Source of the DNA: Bradyrhizobium diazoefficiens | GTDB lineage: Bacteria; Pseudomonadota; Alphaproteobacteria; Rhizobiales; Xanthobacteraceae | Reading direction: 5' to 3' | DNA length: 64,000 nucleotides | Assembly (NCBI RefSeq): GCF_018131015.1 | Contig: NZ_JAFCJJ010000027.1 | Span: forward strand, 22,589 to 86,588 | Shown: positions 17,717-27,545 of the stretch, in pieces | Layout: every line of letters starts with the position of its first letter | Numbering within the stretch: the stretch's first letter is position 1 | Translations under genes and position numbers: made by a program | Notes under the pieces: model-generated | What the model was told of the DNA's origin: nothing | What the model saw: only the letters and a program-made list of their open reading frames with translations | Databases searched by the model: none

Positions 17717-18601
17717 ATGGCGAGCGCGCAGATGGAAGCTCATGAGATTCTCGAACGGTTGAGTACCTCTGAGGGATTTCCGACCGAAGCGATCCTGGTG
17801 GCGCGGGCCAACCGCGAGGCGGTGATCCCGGTATTCATCGAGGCCTTCGAACGCTTCATGTCTTCCGGACCGGCGCCGACCGATACCGGCCTTTTCTTCG
17901 CATTTCATCTGCTGGGAGAATGGGAGGCCAAAAGTGCCTACCGTACTCTCGCGAGATTTCTCCAGCTCCCTGACAAGGTACTCAGTCCGATCCTGGGTGA
18001 TGCGATTACCGTGACAGTCCATCGCGTCATGGCGGCGGTTTTCGACGGAGACCCACTACCTCTCCAGGAGATCGTCTACGCGCGGACAGCCGACGAGTAC
18101 ATTCGCTCGCGGATGATCGATGCGACGGCCATTCTGACCCTCGGCGGCCATCTTTCGCGCACCTGGACCGCGCAGTTCCTGCGCGACTGCTACGATCGGA
18201 TAGAGCCGCGGATCGACTGCTACGCCTGGGCGGGCTGGCAGCAAACGATCGCATGGCTCGGACTGGACGAGTTGAAGCCACTCGTCCAGCAAGCCTTCGC
18301 AAGGGGGGCTATCGACAAGACCTGGCTCTCTTTCAAGGATTTCGAGAAGGACCTGCAACACGCGATCGACCACCCGGGCAAGCCCCTGGTTCACCCGGAC
18401 GGCGAGCTGACGCTGTTCGGGGACACAATGGAGCTCTCGAAATGGGCTGCGTTCGATCCACAATATCTGGCTCAGCAGAAACGTCTTCGGTCGCCCTCAC
18501 TTTCCGATCCGCGTGCCAACCCGTTTGCGAAGGTCGGCCGCAACGATCCCTGTCCTTGCGGCAGCGGAAAGAAATTCAAGAAGTGCTGCCTGCGCCAATG
18601 A
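17717..18601 (+). CDS. DUF1186-like protein with C-terminal SEC-C zinc motif
   Basis: The start at 17717 (MASAQMEAHEILERLSTSEG) is the first ATG giving a sensible N-terminus. The 294-residue protein is mostly helical (residues 1-255) and ends with RNDPCPCGSGKKFKKCC, the SEC-C zinc-binding motif first known from SecA. Its codon use is less GC-biased than the flanking amidase. It sits exactly between the amidase stop and a duplicated copy of the amidase 3' end, so it looks like an inserted gene. The function is unknown; SEC-C tails often bind zinc and contact ribosomes or partner proteins. Confidence 0.75.
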   Translation: MASAQMEAHEILERLSTSEGFPTEAILVARANREAVIPVFIEAFERFMSSGPAPTDTGLFFAFHLLGEWEAKSAYRTLARFLQLPDKVLSPILGDAITVTVHRVMAAVFDGDPLPLQEIVYARTADEYIRSRMIDATAILTLGGHLSRTWTAQFLRDCYDRIEPRIDCYAWAGWQQTIAWLGLDELKPLVQQAFARGAIDKTWLSFKDFEKDLQHAIDHPGKPLVHPDGELTLFGDTMELSKWAAFDPQYLAQQKRLRSPSLSDPRANPFAKVGRNDPCPCGSGKKFKKCCLRQ

Positions 18602-18692
18602 CGGCCTGCTTCTGCAGCTTGCGGCCCAGATCGAACGCGCACTCGACGGCGAGTGGAACGGCGGCAGGAAGCCGAAGGTGCATGTCGGCTAG
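18600..18692 (+). pseudogene. Duplicated 3' end of the amidase gene
   Basis: These 93 bases read in frame as DGLLLQLAAQIERALDGEWN, then GGRKPKVHVG and a TAG stop. They match the last 31 codons of the upstream amidase (17562-17654) at almost every residue, with mostly synonymous changes. The copy starts within the stop codon of the SEC-C protein gene. It cannot be expressed alone and marks the far edge of an insertion or gene-replacement event. Confidence 0.85.
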
Positions 18693-18707
18693 GCCTGGCG
18701 ATGCGTC

Positions 18708-19922
18708 CTAGCCAACGCCTCGTCCAATCGCCTTGTCAGCACGCCCGCGCGAGACACCATGCTCCGCGAGCAGACGTGCCGCGGGACTTCGCGTTTCCGC
18801 AAACAAGGCAACAAGCGCATTGACGCCGGTGACTTCAGGATATCCAACCTCCTGGGCAAGGAACGCGGCGCGCTGATCGACACGCTTGAACGCCTGTGTG
18901 GGCTCGGCACGTCCGGTCTCGATCACCATGTGCTTGAGTTCGTTGTCGAGATATTGCACGAGGCTTTGCGTCAGCTTGCCGAGATCGGCATCGCAGGCGC
19001 GCATGACCGCGGACGCGTTCGCATCCTCGGTCAGGGCCAGCAGTAAATGCTCAAGCGTCGCGTATTGATGGCGGCGCCGGTCGGCATGATCGAGCGCCCG
19101 CCGTTTCGTGGCCGCGTAGTCTGCCGAGATCGGCCGTTGCGACAGGTCGAGCAGCGCGTCGATCCGTTCGAGCCGTTTCATGGGATCGAGCGTCGCCAAT
19201 AACTCGTACCTATCCTTGATGGGCAATTTCATCCGCGCCGCGACGGTATCGGCGATCTGTCCGGGATCACGGGTTTGGTCGAAGAACAGCCAAAGGTCCG
19301 GCACCAGAATTCCGTGAGCCGCCGTATAATCCTGGAAGCGTTGATAGATCCTTCGGATCAGATCCCTTGCATCGCGGACCGCACCCTCGCTGACGTCAAC
19401 GACTTCAGCCTGATAGGCGACCGCCTCAGTCACAAAGCTGCGTAGCGCGACGCGCCGAAGCCCACGCGTCAGCACCTTGAACGTGCCACCCTGGAGCGGT
19501 TCAAGCTCGAGCAGTTGCGAAAGGACACCGATCTCGTAGACATCGAACAATCGGGGATCGTCGACGGTTGCCTCGCGCTGGATCGCTATCACAATCTCCC
19601 GTCCGCCTTCGAACGCCTGGTTCAGGGCCCGAATGGTGCCCTCGCGGCCCACAAACAGCGGATAGGTTGCGTTCGGAAACGGAACGAGATCGCGGAGCGG
19701 TACGGCGGGATAAAGCGCTGTTGTTGTCTTGAGTTTTGCGACCGGCGCAGCCACCTCGCGCCGCTCGGCGTGAAGCATCGCAGACAGCGTATTCCAGTCG
19801 GCAACGCCCAGCATCCTCGACACCAGTTCGAGGCTCTCGCTGTGACTGATGGTGACGGCTTTGGTGGTCAGGGATTCGCGCAGGGTCTGCGCCATAGATT
19901 TGGCATCGCGAAAATCGCGCAT
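18708..19922 (-). CDS. Lon N-domain / Clp N-domain fusion protein without ATPase or protease
   Basis: The 404-residue protein opens with a helical module (RDAKSMAQTLRESLTTKAV... up to about 50) seen at the start of some glyoxalase-superfamily-like proteins. A Lon substrate-binding domain follows (YPAVPLRDLVPFPNATYPLF, VLTRGLRRVALRS, about 70-265), then a double Clp N-type repeat (HQYATLEHLLLALTEDANAS and VTGVNALVALFAETRSPAAR, about 285-400). No Walker motifs and no Ser-Lys protease site are present. It could be an adaptor or substrate-recognition protein for a separate AAA+ protease. It stands alone, convergent with the amidase remnant. Confidence 0.75.
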   Translation of the reverse strand: MRDFRDAKSMAQTLRESLTTKAVTISHSESLELVSRMLGVADWNTLSAMLHAERREVAAPVAKLKTTTALYPAVPLRDLVPFPNATYPLFVGREGTIRALNQAFEGGREIVIAIQREATVDDPRLFDVYEIGVLSQLLELEPLQGGTFKVLTRGLRRVALRSFVTEAVAYQAEVVDVSEGAVRDARDLIRRIYQRFQDYTAAHGILVPDLWLFFDQTRDPGQIADTVAARMKLPIKDRYELLATLDPMKRLERIDALLDLSQRPISADYAATKRRALDHADRRRHQYATLEHLLLALTEDANASAVMRACDADLGKLTQSLVQYLDNELKHMVIETGRAEPTQAFKRVDQRAAFLAQEVGYPEVTGVNALVALFAETRSPAARLLAEHGVSRGRADKAIGRGVG

Positions 19923-20104
19923 CAGTTCGTCCTCTGCATGAGCGATCCAGGAGTGTCAGGTGGTTGCGTTGCTGACCCGGTCGCTCGGCAAAGGGAGGCC
20001 GATGACGGCTCGATACGTTCACCATTCCACGGAGGGTGCAACCGGCAGGTCGTATCAACCTGCGCGAAACGTGACGCAAAGCCGGCTGACTGTCAATTGT
20101 GATC

Positions 20105-20419
20105 TCAGTTCTTCACCACCGGGATCGCGTCCGCCGGCTGCTGCCCCTGCCTGAACATCGCCAGCGCCTTGTCGAGCGCCTCACGCAGCGCCAGCGCCGC
20201 GGCGGGATTGCAGCGCAGATGTGCGGTCTGCACCAGGTCGACCCTGACGGCGGCGCCGACGGGCATCAGCAAGTTCGTGACAAGCTCGATCTGGATCGAG
20301 CCGTTGTGATGGCCGAAACAGGAGACGTTATCGAAATAAACGATGGGCGCCCTTTCGGAAGAGGAGCCCGAAATGGTGACGGGCGCCTGGTTGGCGGCGG
20401 GCGTTTCGGGGTCGGCCAT
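20105..20419 (-). CDS. Conserved hypothetical protein (about 104 residues)
   Basis: The start at 20419 has AGGAATATTTC immediately upstream. The protein (MADPETPAANQAPVTISGSS... VVKN) contains a beta-rich core (APIVYFDNVSCFGHHNGSIQIELVTNLLMP) and a C-terminal helix (AAALALREALDKALAMFRQG). The pattern resembles small rhizobial proteins of the DUF3467 type. No membrane segment or signal is visible. Function unknown. Confidence 0.6.
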   Translation of the reverse strand: MADPETPAANQAPVTISGSSSERAPIVYFDNVSCFGHHNGSIQIELVTNLLMPVGAAVRVDLVQTAHLRCNPAAALALREALDKALAMFRQGQQPADAIPVVKN

Positions 20420-20554
20420 GAAATATTCCTCACAGGCAGTGCACTGACGCCACCATCGTTGCTTCGCCGCGCCCTGTCGAGGCCAAACCGGCCGGTGGAG
20501 GGAACACGCCTGTGATGTTTTGCGCGGCGCCCTGCACTGGGCTAAAACGTCGCC

Positions 20555-21463
20555 ATGTCCAATTCATCGACCACGCCTGCCTTCGAGGAACTCGCCGGGG
20601 CCATCGGCGGCCGCCGCTCCGACTACGGCCATATCAGCGGGCTCCTGCTCGACCGGTTCGCGCCGGGCGAGGCCTGGTCGCGCCTGCCCTACCACCCCAT
20701 CTTCGTCGGCGACGCCGGGACCGGCGTGCTGCATGGCGGCGTCGTCACTGCGCTCTTGGACGAAAGCTGCGGCATGGCGGTGCAGCTCGCGCTCGACGGC
20801 ACGCGCGCGATCGCAACGCTCGACCTGCGCATCGACTACCAGAAGCCGGCGACGCCCGGCCTCGACATCAAGGCGCATTCAGTGTGCTACCGCACCACCC
20901 GTTCGATCGCCTTCGTGCGCTCCACCGCCTATCAGGACTCCGAGGAGGATCCGGTCGCGACCGCCACCGCCTGCTTCATGATCGGCGCCAACCGCACCAA
21001 CATGCTCACCGACCGCAGGCTCGATGGCCGCGCCGCGCTGACCCTGGAGGCCCCGGAGGATCCGGACGGACCGTTCGCGAGCAGTCCGTTCGCGCGCTGG
21101 CTCGGCATTCGCGTCAACGACGACGGCACGCTGACGATGCCGTTCTCGCCAAAAATCATCGGCAACCCGATCCTGCCCGCGATCCATGGCGGCATGACCG
21201 GCGCCTTCCTCGAGACCACCGCCATCGTCGGCGTGCGGCGCGAGCTCGGCATCGCCACCTTGCCGAAGCCGATCGGGCTCACCATCAACTATCTGCGCTC
21301 CGGGCGGGCGCTGGACAGCTTTGCCAATGTCTCGATCGTGAAGCAGGGCCGGCGCATCGTCGCCTTCGAGGCTCGGGCCTGGCAGGACGATGCGGACAGG
21401 CCGATTGCGACCGCTTTCGGCCATTTCATGCTCCGCCCGACGCCCGGAAACGACGACGAATAG
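20555..21463 (+). CDS. PaaI-like acyl-CoA thioesterase, two hotdog domains
   Basis: The 302-residue protein contains two hotdog-fold units. Residues about 45-145 have GTGVLHGGVVTALLDESCGM and about 180-295 have LPAIHGGMTGAFLETTAIVG. The HGG segments form the thioesterase active region in PaaI-type enzymes. It likely hydrolyses acyl-CoA thioesters in the cytoplasm. A tandem double-hotdog in one chain replaces the homodimer seen in shorter members. The physiological substrate is not evident from the neighbours. Confidence 0.85.
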   Translation: MSNSSTTPAFEELAGAIGGRRSDYGHISGLLLDRFAPGEAWSRLPYHPIFVGDAGTGVLHGGVVTALLDESCGMAVQLALDGTRAIATLDLRIDYQKPATPGLDIKAHSVCYRTTRSIAFVRSTAYQDSEEDPVATATACFMIGANRTNMLTDRRLDGRAALTLEAPEDPDGPFASSPFARWLGIRVNDDGTLTMPFSPKIIGNPILPAIHGGMTGAFLETTAIVGVRRELGIATLPKPIGLTINYLRSGRALDSFANVSIVKQGRRIVAFEARAWQDDADRPIATAFGHFMLRPTPGNDDE

Positions 21464-21530
21464 ACGTATTTCACTTGACGGCCGGACGGCGGACCACAAC
21501 GATAGCGCGTTCCCCGCGAGAGGTATTCGA

Positions 21531-21896
21531 TTGCGGCATCCGATTGATATCGTTGCCATGTTCGCCGCCATCTGGCTGTTGGCGTCGATGGTGCTCGACG
21601 CCCTGACGCCGAAGGAGCTGACGGCGGTCATGATCGGCATTGCGATCGCGCCCGCCATCGTCATCACCGCCGTGTTCTACTATCTGCGCTGCCCGCGCAC
21701 GGATTTCGCGGTGATGTTCGCCGCGCTCTGGCTGATCTCGGACATCGCCATCGCCTTCATCTCGCCGAAGGAACTGCCGCACTTCCTGATCGTGCTCGGT
21801 TTCGTCCCGGCGGCGCTGATCGGCCTCGTGCTGCACTGGCAGCGCTTCCAGCGCCGCCACGAGCGGCTGCCGCTGCCCTCGGCGAAACGCGGCTAG
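21531..21896 (+). CDS. Small integral membrane protein, TTG start
   Basis: The best start is TTG at 21531 (reading MRHPIDIVAMFAAIWLL), preceded by GAGAGG seven bases upstream; there is no early ATG. The product of about 121 residues has four hydrophobic segments (roughly 8-24, 33-50, 60-78, 86-104) and a basic C-terminal tail. The sequence is internally duplicated: DIVAMFAAIWLLASMVLDALTPKEL resembles DFAVMFAALWLISDIAIAFISPKEL. No family was recognised. Confidence 0.6.
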   Translation: MRHPIDIVAMFAAIWLLASMVLDALTPKELTAVMIGIAIAPAIVITAVFYYLRCPRTDFAVMFAALWLISDIAIAFISPKELPHFLIVLGFVPAALIGLVLHWQRFQRRHERLPLPSAKRG

Positions 21897-21897
21897 C

Positions 21898-22530
21898 TCA
21901 GCCCCCGGCAATCGCCCGGTCGTAAGCGTCGATCGTCGCCTTCGCACGGGTCGCGACATCAGCGGCCGTCATGCCGGGCTTGTAGAGGCTGGAGCCGAGC
22001 CCGAACGCGGTCACGCCGCCCTTGATGTAGTCGGCAAAATTCTGGTCGGAGACGCCGCCGACGGCCGCGATCATCACGCCGGCCGGCAGCACGGCGCGGA
22101 TCGCGGCGATGCCGGAGGCGCCGAGCACGCTCGCCGGAAAGAATTTCAGGCTGGAGGCACCGGAGCGTGCGGCAAGCAGCGCCTCGGTCGGCGAGAACAC
22201 GCCGGGCATCGTCACCATGCCGTGCTGATGCGCGCGCGCCAGCACCTCGGTGTCGACATTCGGCGAGACCAGCAGCTTGCCGCCGACATCGCTTAGACGA
22301 TCGACATCGCCAGCGGTCAGCACCGTGCCGGCGCCGATCAGGACGTTGGCGGGCGCCTGCTTCGCGGCCAGCCCGATCGAGCGGAACGGATCCGGCGAGT
22401 TCAGCGGAATTTCGATCGCGGTCATGCCGGCCTCGATCAGCACGCCGACGATGGCTTCGGTCTCCTCGGGCCTGATGCCGCGCAGGATCGCAACCAGCGG
22501 CCGCTTCATCGGCGGAAAGGCAACGCTCAT
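21898..22530 (-). CDS. dgoA: 2-dehydro-3-deoxy-6-phosphogalactonate aldolase
   Basis: ATG 22530 follows GAGGATTTTGAG. The protein of about 210 residues is a KDPG/KDPGal aldolase with catalytic Glu in TAIEIPLNSP, glycines in LIGAGTVL and Schiff-base Lys in SSLKFFPAS. It cleaves 2-keto-3-deoxy-6-phosphogalactonate to pyruvate and glyceraldehyde-3-phosphate. The gene upstream on the same strand encodes the kinase that makes its substrate, ten bases away, so the pair belongs to the De Ley-Doudoroff galactonate pathway. Confidence 0.92.
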   Translation of the reverse strand: MSVAFPPMKRPLVAILRGIRPEETEAIVGVLIEAGMTAIEIPLNSPDPFRSIGLAAKQAPANVLIGAGTVLTAGDVDRLSDVGGKLLVSPNVDTEVLARAHQHGMVTMPGVFSPTEALLAARSGASSLKFFPASVLGASGIAAIRAVLPAGVMIAAVGGVSDQNFADYIKGGVTAFGLGSSLYKPGMTAADVATRAKATIDAYDRAIAGG

Positions 22531-22540
22531 CTCAAAATCC

Positions 22541-23455
22541 TCACTTGGTCCAGATCGCCGCGGCCGCCATCGACAGGCCGCGACGAACCGCTTCATCCGC
22601 ATCGATCGCCTTCACGGCAACCGACAGCGCATCGAAGGCGAGCCGATACAGCGTCGCGAGCCGCCCCGACGCAATCAGCGTGATGCCCGCCTTCGGCACC
22701 GCGCCGGAAAGCCCCGCCGCGAGTTCGACGCCGATCAACGTGCCCGACAGTGTTTCGCGCGCGGATGCCGGCGTGCCGCCGAACAGGAGCTGCCGCGATC
22801 GCGCGCCGAACAGGAGATTGGCGGCGAAGGCAGGCGCCTTGAACGCGGCAACGACCGCCGCCTTGAAGCTCGCGACATCCTCGGCCTCGTCGGCGCCGGC
22901 GACCGCGAGCGACAGGATCGTCTCGCGCGAGACCACGCTGAACAGCTCGCCGGTCATGAATGTCGAAAAATGTTCGACGACGCCGTCCACCACCCGCACC
23001 CATTTCGAATGCGTGCCGGGCATGCAGACCAGCGCCTCGCCGGCGGCATCGAGGCCGAGCGCGCCGAGCAGTTGCGTCTCCTCGCCGCGCATCACGTCAG
23101 GCGCCTTTGCGTCGCGCTGCGCGATGCCGGGCAGGATGCGGATGTCGCGCACCTCGCCGGGCACAGGCGCGGCCTGCTTCAATATTGCCGCAAGCGGCGC
23201 CGGCGTGTCGACATAGCCGGCCTCGACCCAGCCGGTGCGTGCACCTGCCATGCCGCAGACGAGAACCGGCAGTCGGTTGGGCGCCTCGACCGCAGCGAGA
23301 TGCGATTGCAGCACGGTGGCGAAGCCGGCCTTGGCCGCGGCCAGCATGCCCTCGTCGCTGCGGCGCTCGGCCAGGACCCGGCCGGTGCGATCGACCAGCC
23401 ACAGGCGAAAGCTGCTGGTGCCCCAGTCCACCGCGACATAGGCGGGTTCGGTCAT
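22541..23455 (-). CDS. dgoK: 2-dehydro-3-deoxygalactonokinase
   Basis: The protein of about 304 residues begins MTEPAYVAVDWGTSSFRLWL, the phosphate-1 motif of the DgoK family; a start four codons earlier at 23467 is possible. Other family motifs include VCGMAGARTGWVEAGYVDTP and CMPGTHSKWVRV. It phosphorylates 2-keto-3-deoxygalactonate with ATP. It is followed after 10 bases by the aldolase gene, so the two convert deoxygalactonate to central metabolites. The upstream divergent gene at 23677 is unrelated, and the space between should hold both promoters. Confidence 0.92.
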   Translation of the reverse strand: MTEPAYVAVDWGTSSFRLWLVDRTGRVLAERRSDEGMLAAAKAGFATVLQSHLAAVEAPNRLPVLVCGMAGARTGWVEAGYVDTPAPLAAILKQAAPVPGEVRDIRILPGIAQRDAKAPDVMRGEETQLLGALGLDAAGEALVCMPGTHSKWVRVVDGVVEHFSTFMTGELFSVVSRETILSLAVAGADEAEDVASFKAAVVAAFKAPAFAANLLFGARSRQLLFGGTPASARETLSGTLIGVELAAGLSGAVPKAGITLIASGRLATLYRLAFDALSVAVKAIDADEAVRRGLSMAAAAIWTK

Positions 23456-23676
23456 CTCAACGCGCATCCTTCGTCTCAGCGGCAAGACGCCGTCTCGCGA
23501 CAATGAGACGGGCTCTTTGCAAATCCACCCCGGGATATCGGCAATTGCCGCCGCAAACCAGCCCTTTCTCGCATATCCGAGGCGCAGCCTGCGCTGGCAC
23601 ACCGCTTGCTGATGCGTTCTCCGCTCAAGTCCGTGAACCGCGCAACAAGACGCGTCAACATCAGATGAGGAACCCC

Positions 23677-24774
23677 ATGGAGATCGGCTATTTCACGATG
23701 CCTTCTCATCCGCCGGAGTGCGGCCTGAAGGAGGGAAACGACTGGGACCTGCAGACCATGCGCTGGCTCGACGAGCTCGGCTACCAGGAGGCCTGGATCG
23801 GCGAGCATCACACCGCGCCCTGGGAACCCAATCCCACCCCTGACCTCCTGATCGCGCAGGCGCTGCTTCAGACCAGGAACATCCGCATCGGGCCGGGCGG
23901 CTTCCTGCTGCCCTATCATCATCCCGCCGAGCTCGCCAACCGTGTCGCCATGCTCGACCACCTCTCCGAGGGCCGGCTCAATTTCGGCGTCGCCGCATCC
24001 GGCCTGCCGAGCGACTGGGCGATGTTCAACGTCGACGGCATGAGCGGCCAGAACCGCGACATGACCCGCGAGGCGCTGGAGATCATCCTGAAGCTCTGGT
24101 CGGAGCCCGCGCCCTTCACTCACAAGGGCAAGTTCTGGACGGTGACCAAGCCCGACACGATGTTCGACTTCCTCAAACCCCACATCAAGCCGCTGCAGGC
24201 GCCGCATCCGCCGATCGGCGTCGCGGGCCTCTCCAAGAACTCGGACACGTTGAAGCTCGCGGGTGAGCGCGGCTTCATCCCGATGAGCCTCAACCTCAAC
24301 CCGGCCTATGTCTCCAGCCACTGGGACTCGGTCGAGGTCGGCGCCGCCAAGACGGGCCGCAAGCCGAACCGCCAGGACTGGCGGCTGGTGCGCGAGGTGT
24401 TCGTCGCCGACACCGACGAGGAGGCCTGGAAGCTCTCGACCGGCGACATGATGGGCCGGATGATGCACGAGTACTTCCTGCCGCTGCTCGGCCATTTCGG
24501 CTTCAAGGACTATCTGAAGCACGCGCCCGACGTGCCCGACAGCGACGTCACCGTCGAATATTGCGCCAAGCGGAACTGGATCGTCGGCTCACCCTCGACC
24601 GTCGCCGAGAAGATCGAGAAGATCTACGAGGAGGTCGGCGGCTTCGGCGTGCTTCTGGTGTTCGGCTTCGACTACAAGCACAAGCCGGAGGCCTGGCACC
24701 ACTCGCTGTCGCTGCTCAAGAACGAGGTGATGCCGCGCCTGAAGCATCTCGGCTCTGCGAAGAAGGCGGCTTGA
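23677..24774 (+). CDS. LLM class flavin-dependent oxidoreductase (luciferase-like monooxygenase)
   Basis: ATG 23677 (MEIGYFTMPSHPPECGLKEG) has TGAGG six bases before it. The 365-residue protein has the bacterial-luciferase TIM-barrel pattern: EAWIGEHHTAPWE near residue 45, IGPGGFLLPYHHPAELANRVAML, LNFGVAASGLPSDW and IVGSPSTVAEKIEKI near the end. These enzymes use reduced FMN and oxygen to oxidise a small hydrophobic substrate. The flavin reductase gene 58 bases downstream can supply the reduced flavin. A terminator-like hairpin separates the two genes. Confidence 0.9.
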   Translation: MEIGYFTMPSHPPECGLKEGNDWDLQTMRWLDELGYQEAWIGEHHTAPWEPNPTPDLLIAQALLQTRNIRIGPGGFLLPYHHPAELANRVAMLDHLSEGRLNFGVAASGLPSDWAMFNVDGMSGQNRDMTREALEIILKLWSEPAPFTHKGKFWTVTKPDTMFDFLKPHIKPLQAPHPPIGVAGLSKNSDTLKLAGERGFIPMSLNLNPAYVSSHWDSVEVGAAKTGRKPNRQDWRLVREVFVADTDEEAWKLSTGDMMGRMMHEYFLPLLGHFGFKDYLKHAPDVPDSDVTVEYCAKRNWIVGSPSTVAEKIEKIYEEVGGFGVLLVFGFDYKHKPEAWHHSLSLLKNEVMPRLKHLGSAKKAA

Positions 24775-24780
24775 CCGAAC

Positions 24781-24820
24781 GCGGGTGCGGCGCGATCGTG
24801 CCGCACCCGCATTATATTTC
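24781..24820 (+). terminator. Strong hairpin after the monooxygenase gene
   Basis: GCGGGTGCGGC at 24781-24791 pairs perfectly with GCCGCACCCGC at 24800-24810 around an 8-base loop, and ATTATATTT follows. It lies directly after the monooxygenase stop and before the flavin reductase ribosome site, so it may act as an attenuating terminator that lowers reductase expression. Confidence 0.6.
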
Positions 24821-24832
24821 GGAGATGTCCGC

Positions 24833-25417
24833 GTGAGCCGCGACGCCAAACCTCTAGACGCAAAGCCTCTTGACGCAAAGGATTTCAAGCAGGCGATGCG
24901 CCAATGCGCCGGTGCGGTTGCGCTGGTGACGGTCGGCGCCGAGCACGGCAAGCGCACCGGCCTGACGGTGACGTCGGCCTGCTCGCTGTCGGACAATCCG
25001 CCGTCGCTGATCGTCTGCGTCAACCGCAATGCCAGCGCGCATGCGCGCATCCGCGAGGAAGGCGCTTTCGCGATCAACTTCCTGCACGAGGATCACGCAC
25101 TGCTCGCGCTCACCTTCAGCGGCCAGAAGGGCGTCAATGGCGACGACCGCTTTGCCTTCGGGCAATGGAGGCGCGGTGAGACCGGCGCGCCCGTGCTGAC
25201 GGATGCGGTCGCCGCGTTCGATTGCGTGCTGGCGCAGGAGTTCGAGACCACGACGCATTCGATCTTCGTCGGCGAAGTGCGCGGCGTCTCGTATTCGGCG
25301 GCGGCAACGCCGCTGGTGTACCTGCGCAGCAGCTTCCACACCCCGCGCGAGATGCGCGAGACCGTGTCGGTCGGCGATCTCGATTCAAGGCATTTGAGCT
25401 GGACCGATTTTTCGTGA
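24833..25417 (+). CDS. Flavin reductase family protein
   Basis: The GTG at 24833 has GGAG eight bases upstream. The 194-residue protein shows the split-barrel flavin reductase fold: MRQCAGAVALVTVG, GLTVTSACSLSDNPPSLIVCVNRNAS, FAINFLHEDH and a C-terminal HTPREM. It reduces FMN with NAD(P)H and probably feeds the upstream luciferase-like monooxygenase. The first residues contain a small tandem repeat (DAKPLDAKPLDAKD) made by slippage-prone GACGCAAAGCCTCT units. Confidence 0.88.
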   Translation: MSRDAKPLDAKPLDAKDFKQAMRQCAGAVALVTVGAEHGKRTGLTVTSACSLSDNPPSLIVCVNRNASAHARIREEGAFAINFLHEDHALLALTFSGQKGVNGDDRFAFGQWRRGETGAPVLTDAVAAFDCVLAQEFETTTHSIFVGEVRGVSYSAAATPLVYLRSSFHTPREMRETVSVGDLDSRHLSWTDFS

Positions 25418-25429
25418 CAGGCGCGCCGG

Positions 25430-25600
25430 TGGTGTCTTCCCTTCTCCCCTTGTGGGAGAAGGTGGCGCGGAGCGCCGGATGAGGGGTATCTATCCGCAAA
25501 TTCAAAAGCAAAAAAGTCGCGCGCGGAGAGAACCCCTCACCCGTCCCGCCGCTATCGCGGCGAGCCACCCTCTCCCACAGGGGGAGAGGGGAAGAAAGCG
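25430..25600. repeat. Intergenic repeat between convergent genes
   Basis: CTTCTCCCCTTGTGGGAGAA and GGATGAGGGG on the left are mirrored by CCCCTCACCC and CCCTCTCCCACAGGGGGAGA on the right. This is a common Bradyrhizobium element. It lies between the convergent flavin reductase and sigma-54 regulator genes and may terminate both. Confidence 0.65.
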
Positions 25601-25602
25601 CG

Positions 25603-27450
<1,848 letters not shown>

Positions 27451-27545
27451 CGCGGACGTCTCCACCCTGTATTATTGTGCAAAGTCTGGCACCACAGGCG
27501 GGGATGTCAATCGGGAACCGGGACGCAGCTATTGCTGCACCGCCC

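Noticed and set aside
24838..24885. Short tandem DNA repeat at the start of the flavin reductase gene as a phase-variation switch
   Set aside because: The repeat units keep the reading frame and are few; length change would alter only a few residues.
27480..27520. Sigma-54 promoter (TGGCAC) near the activator gene
   Set aside because: TGGCAC is present but the -12 element is GCGG rather than TTGC, and the orientation does not serve a gene.
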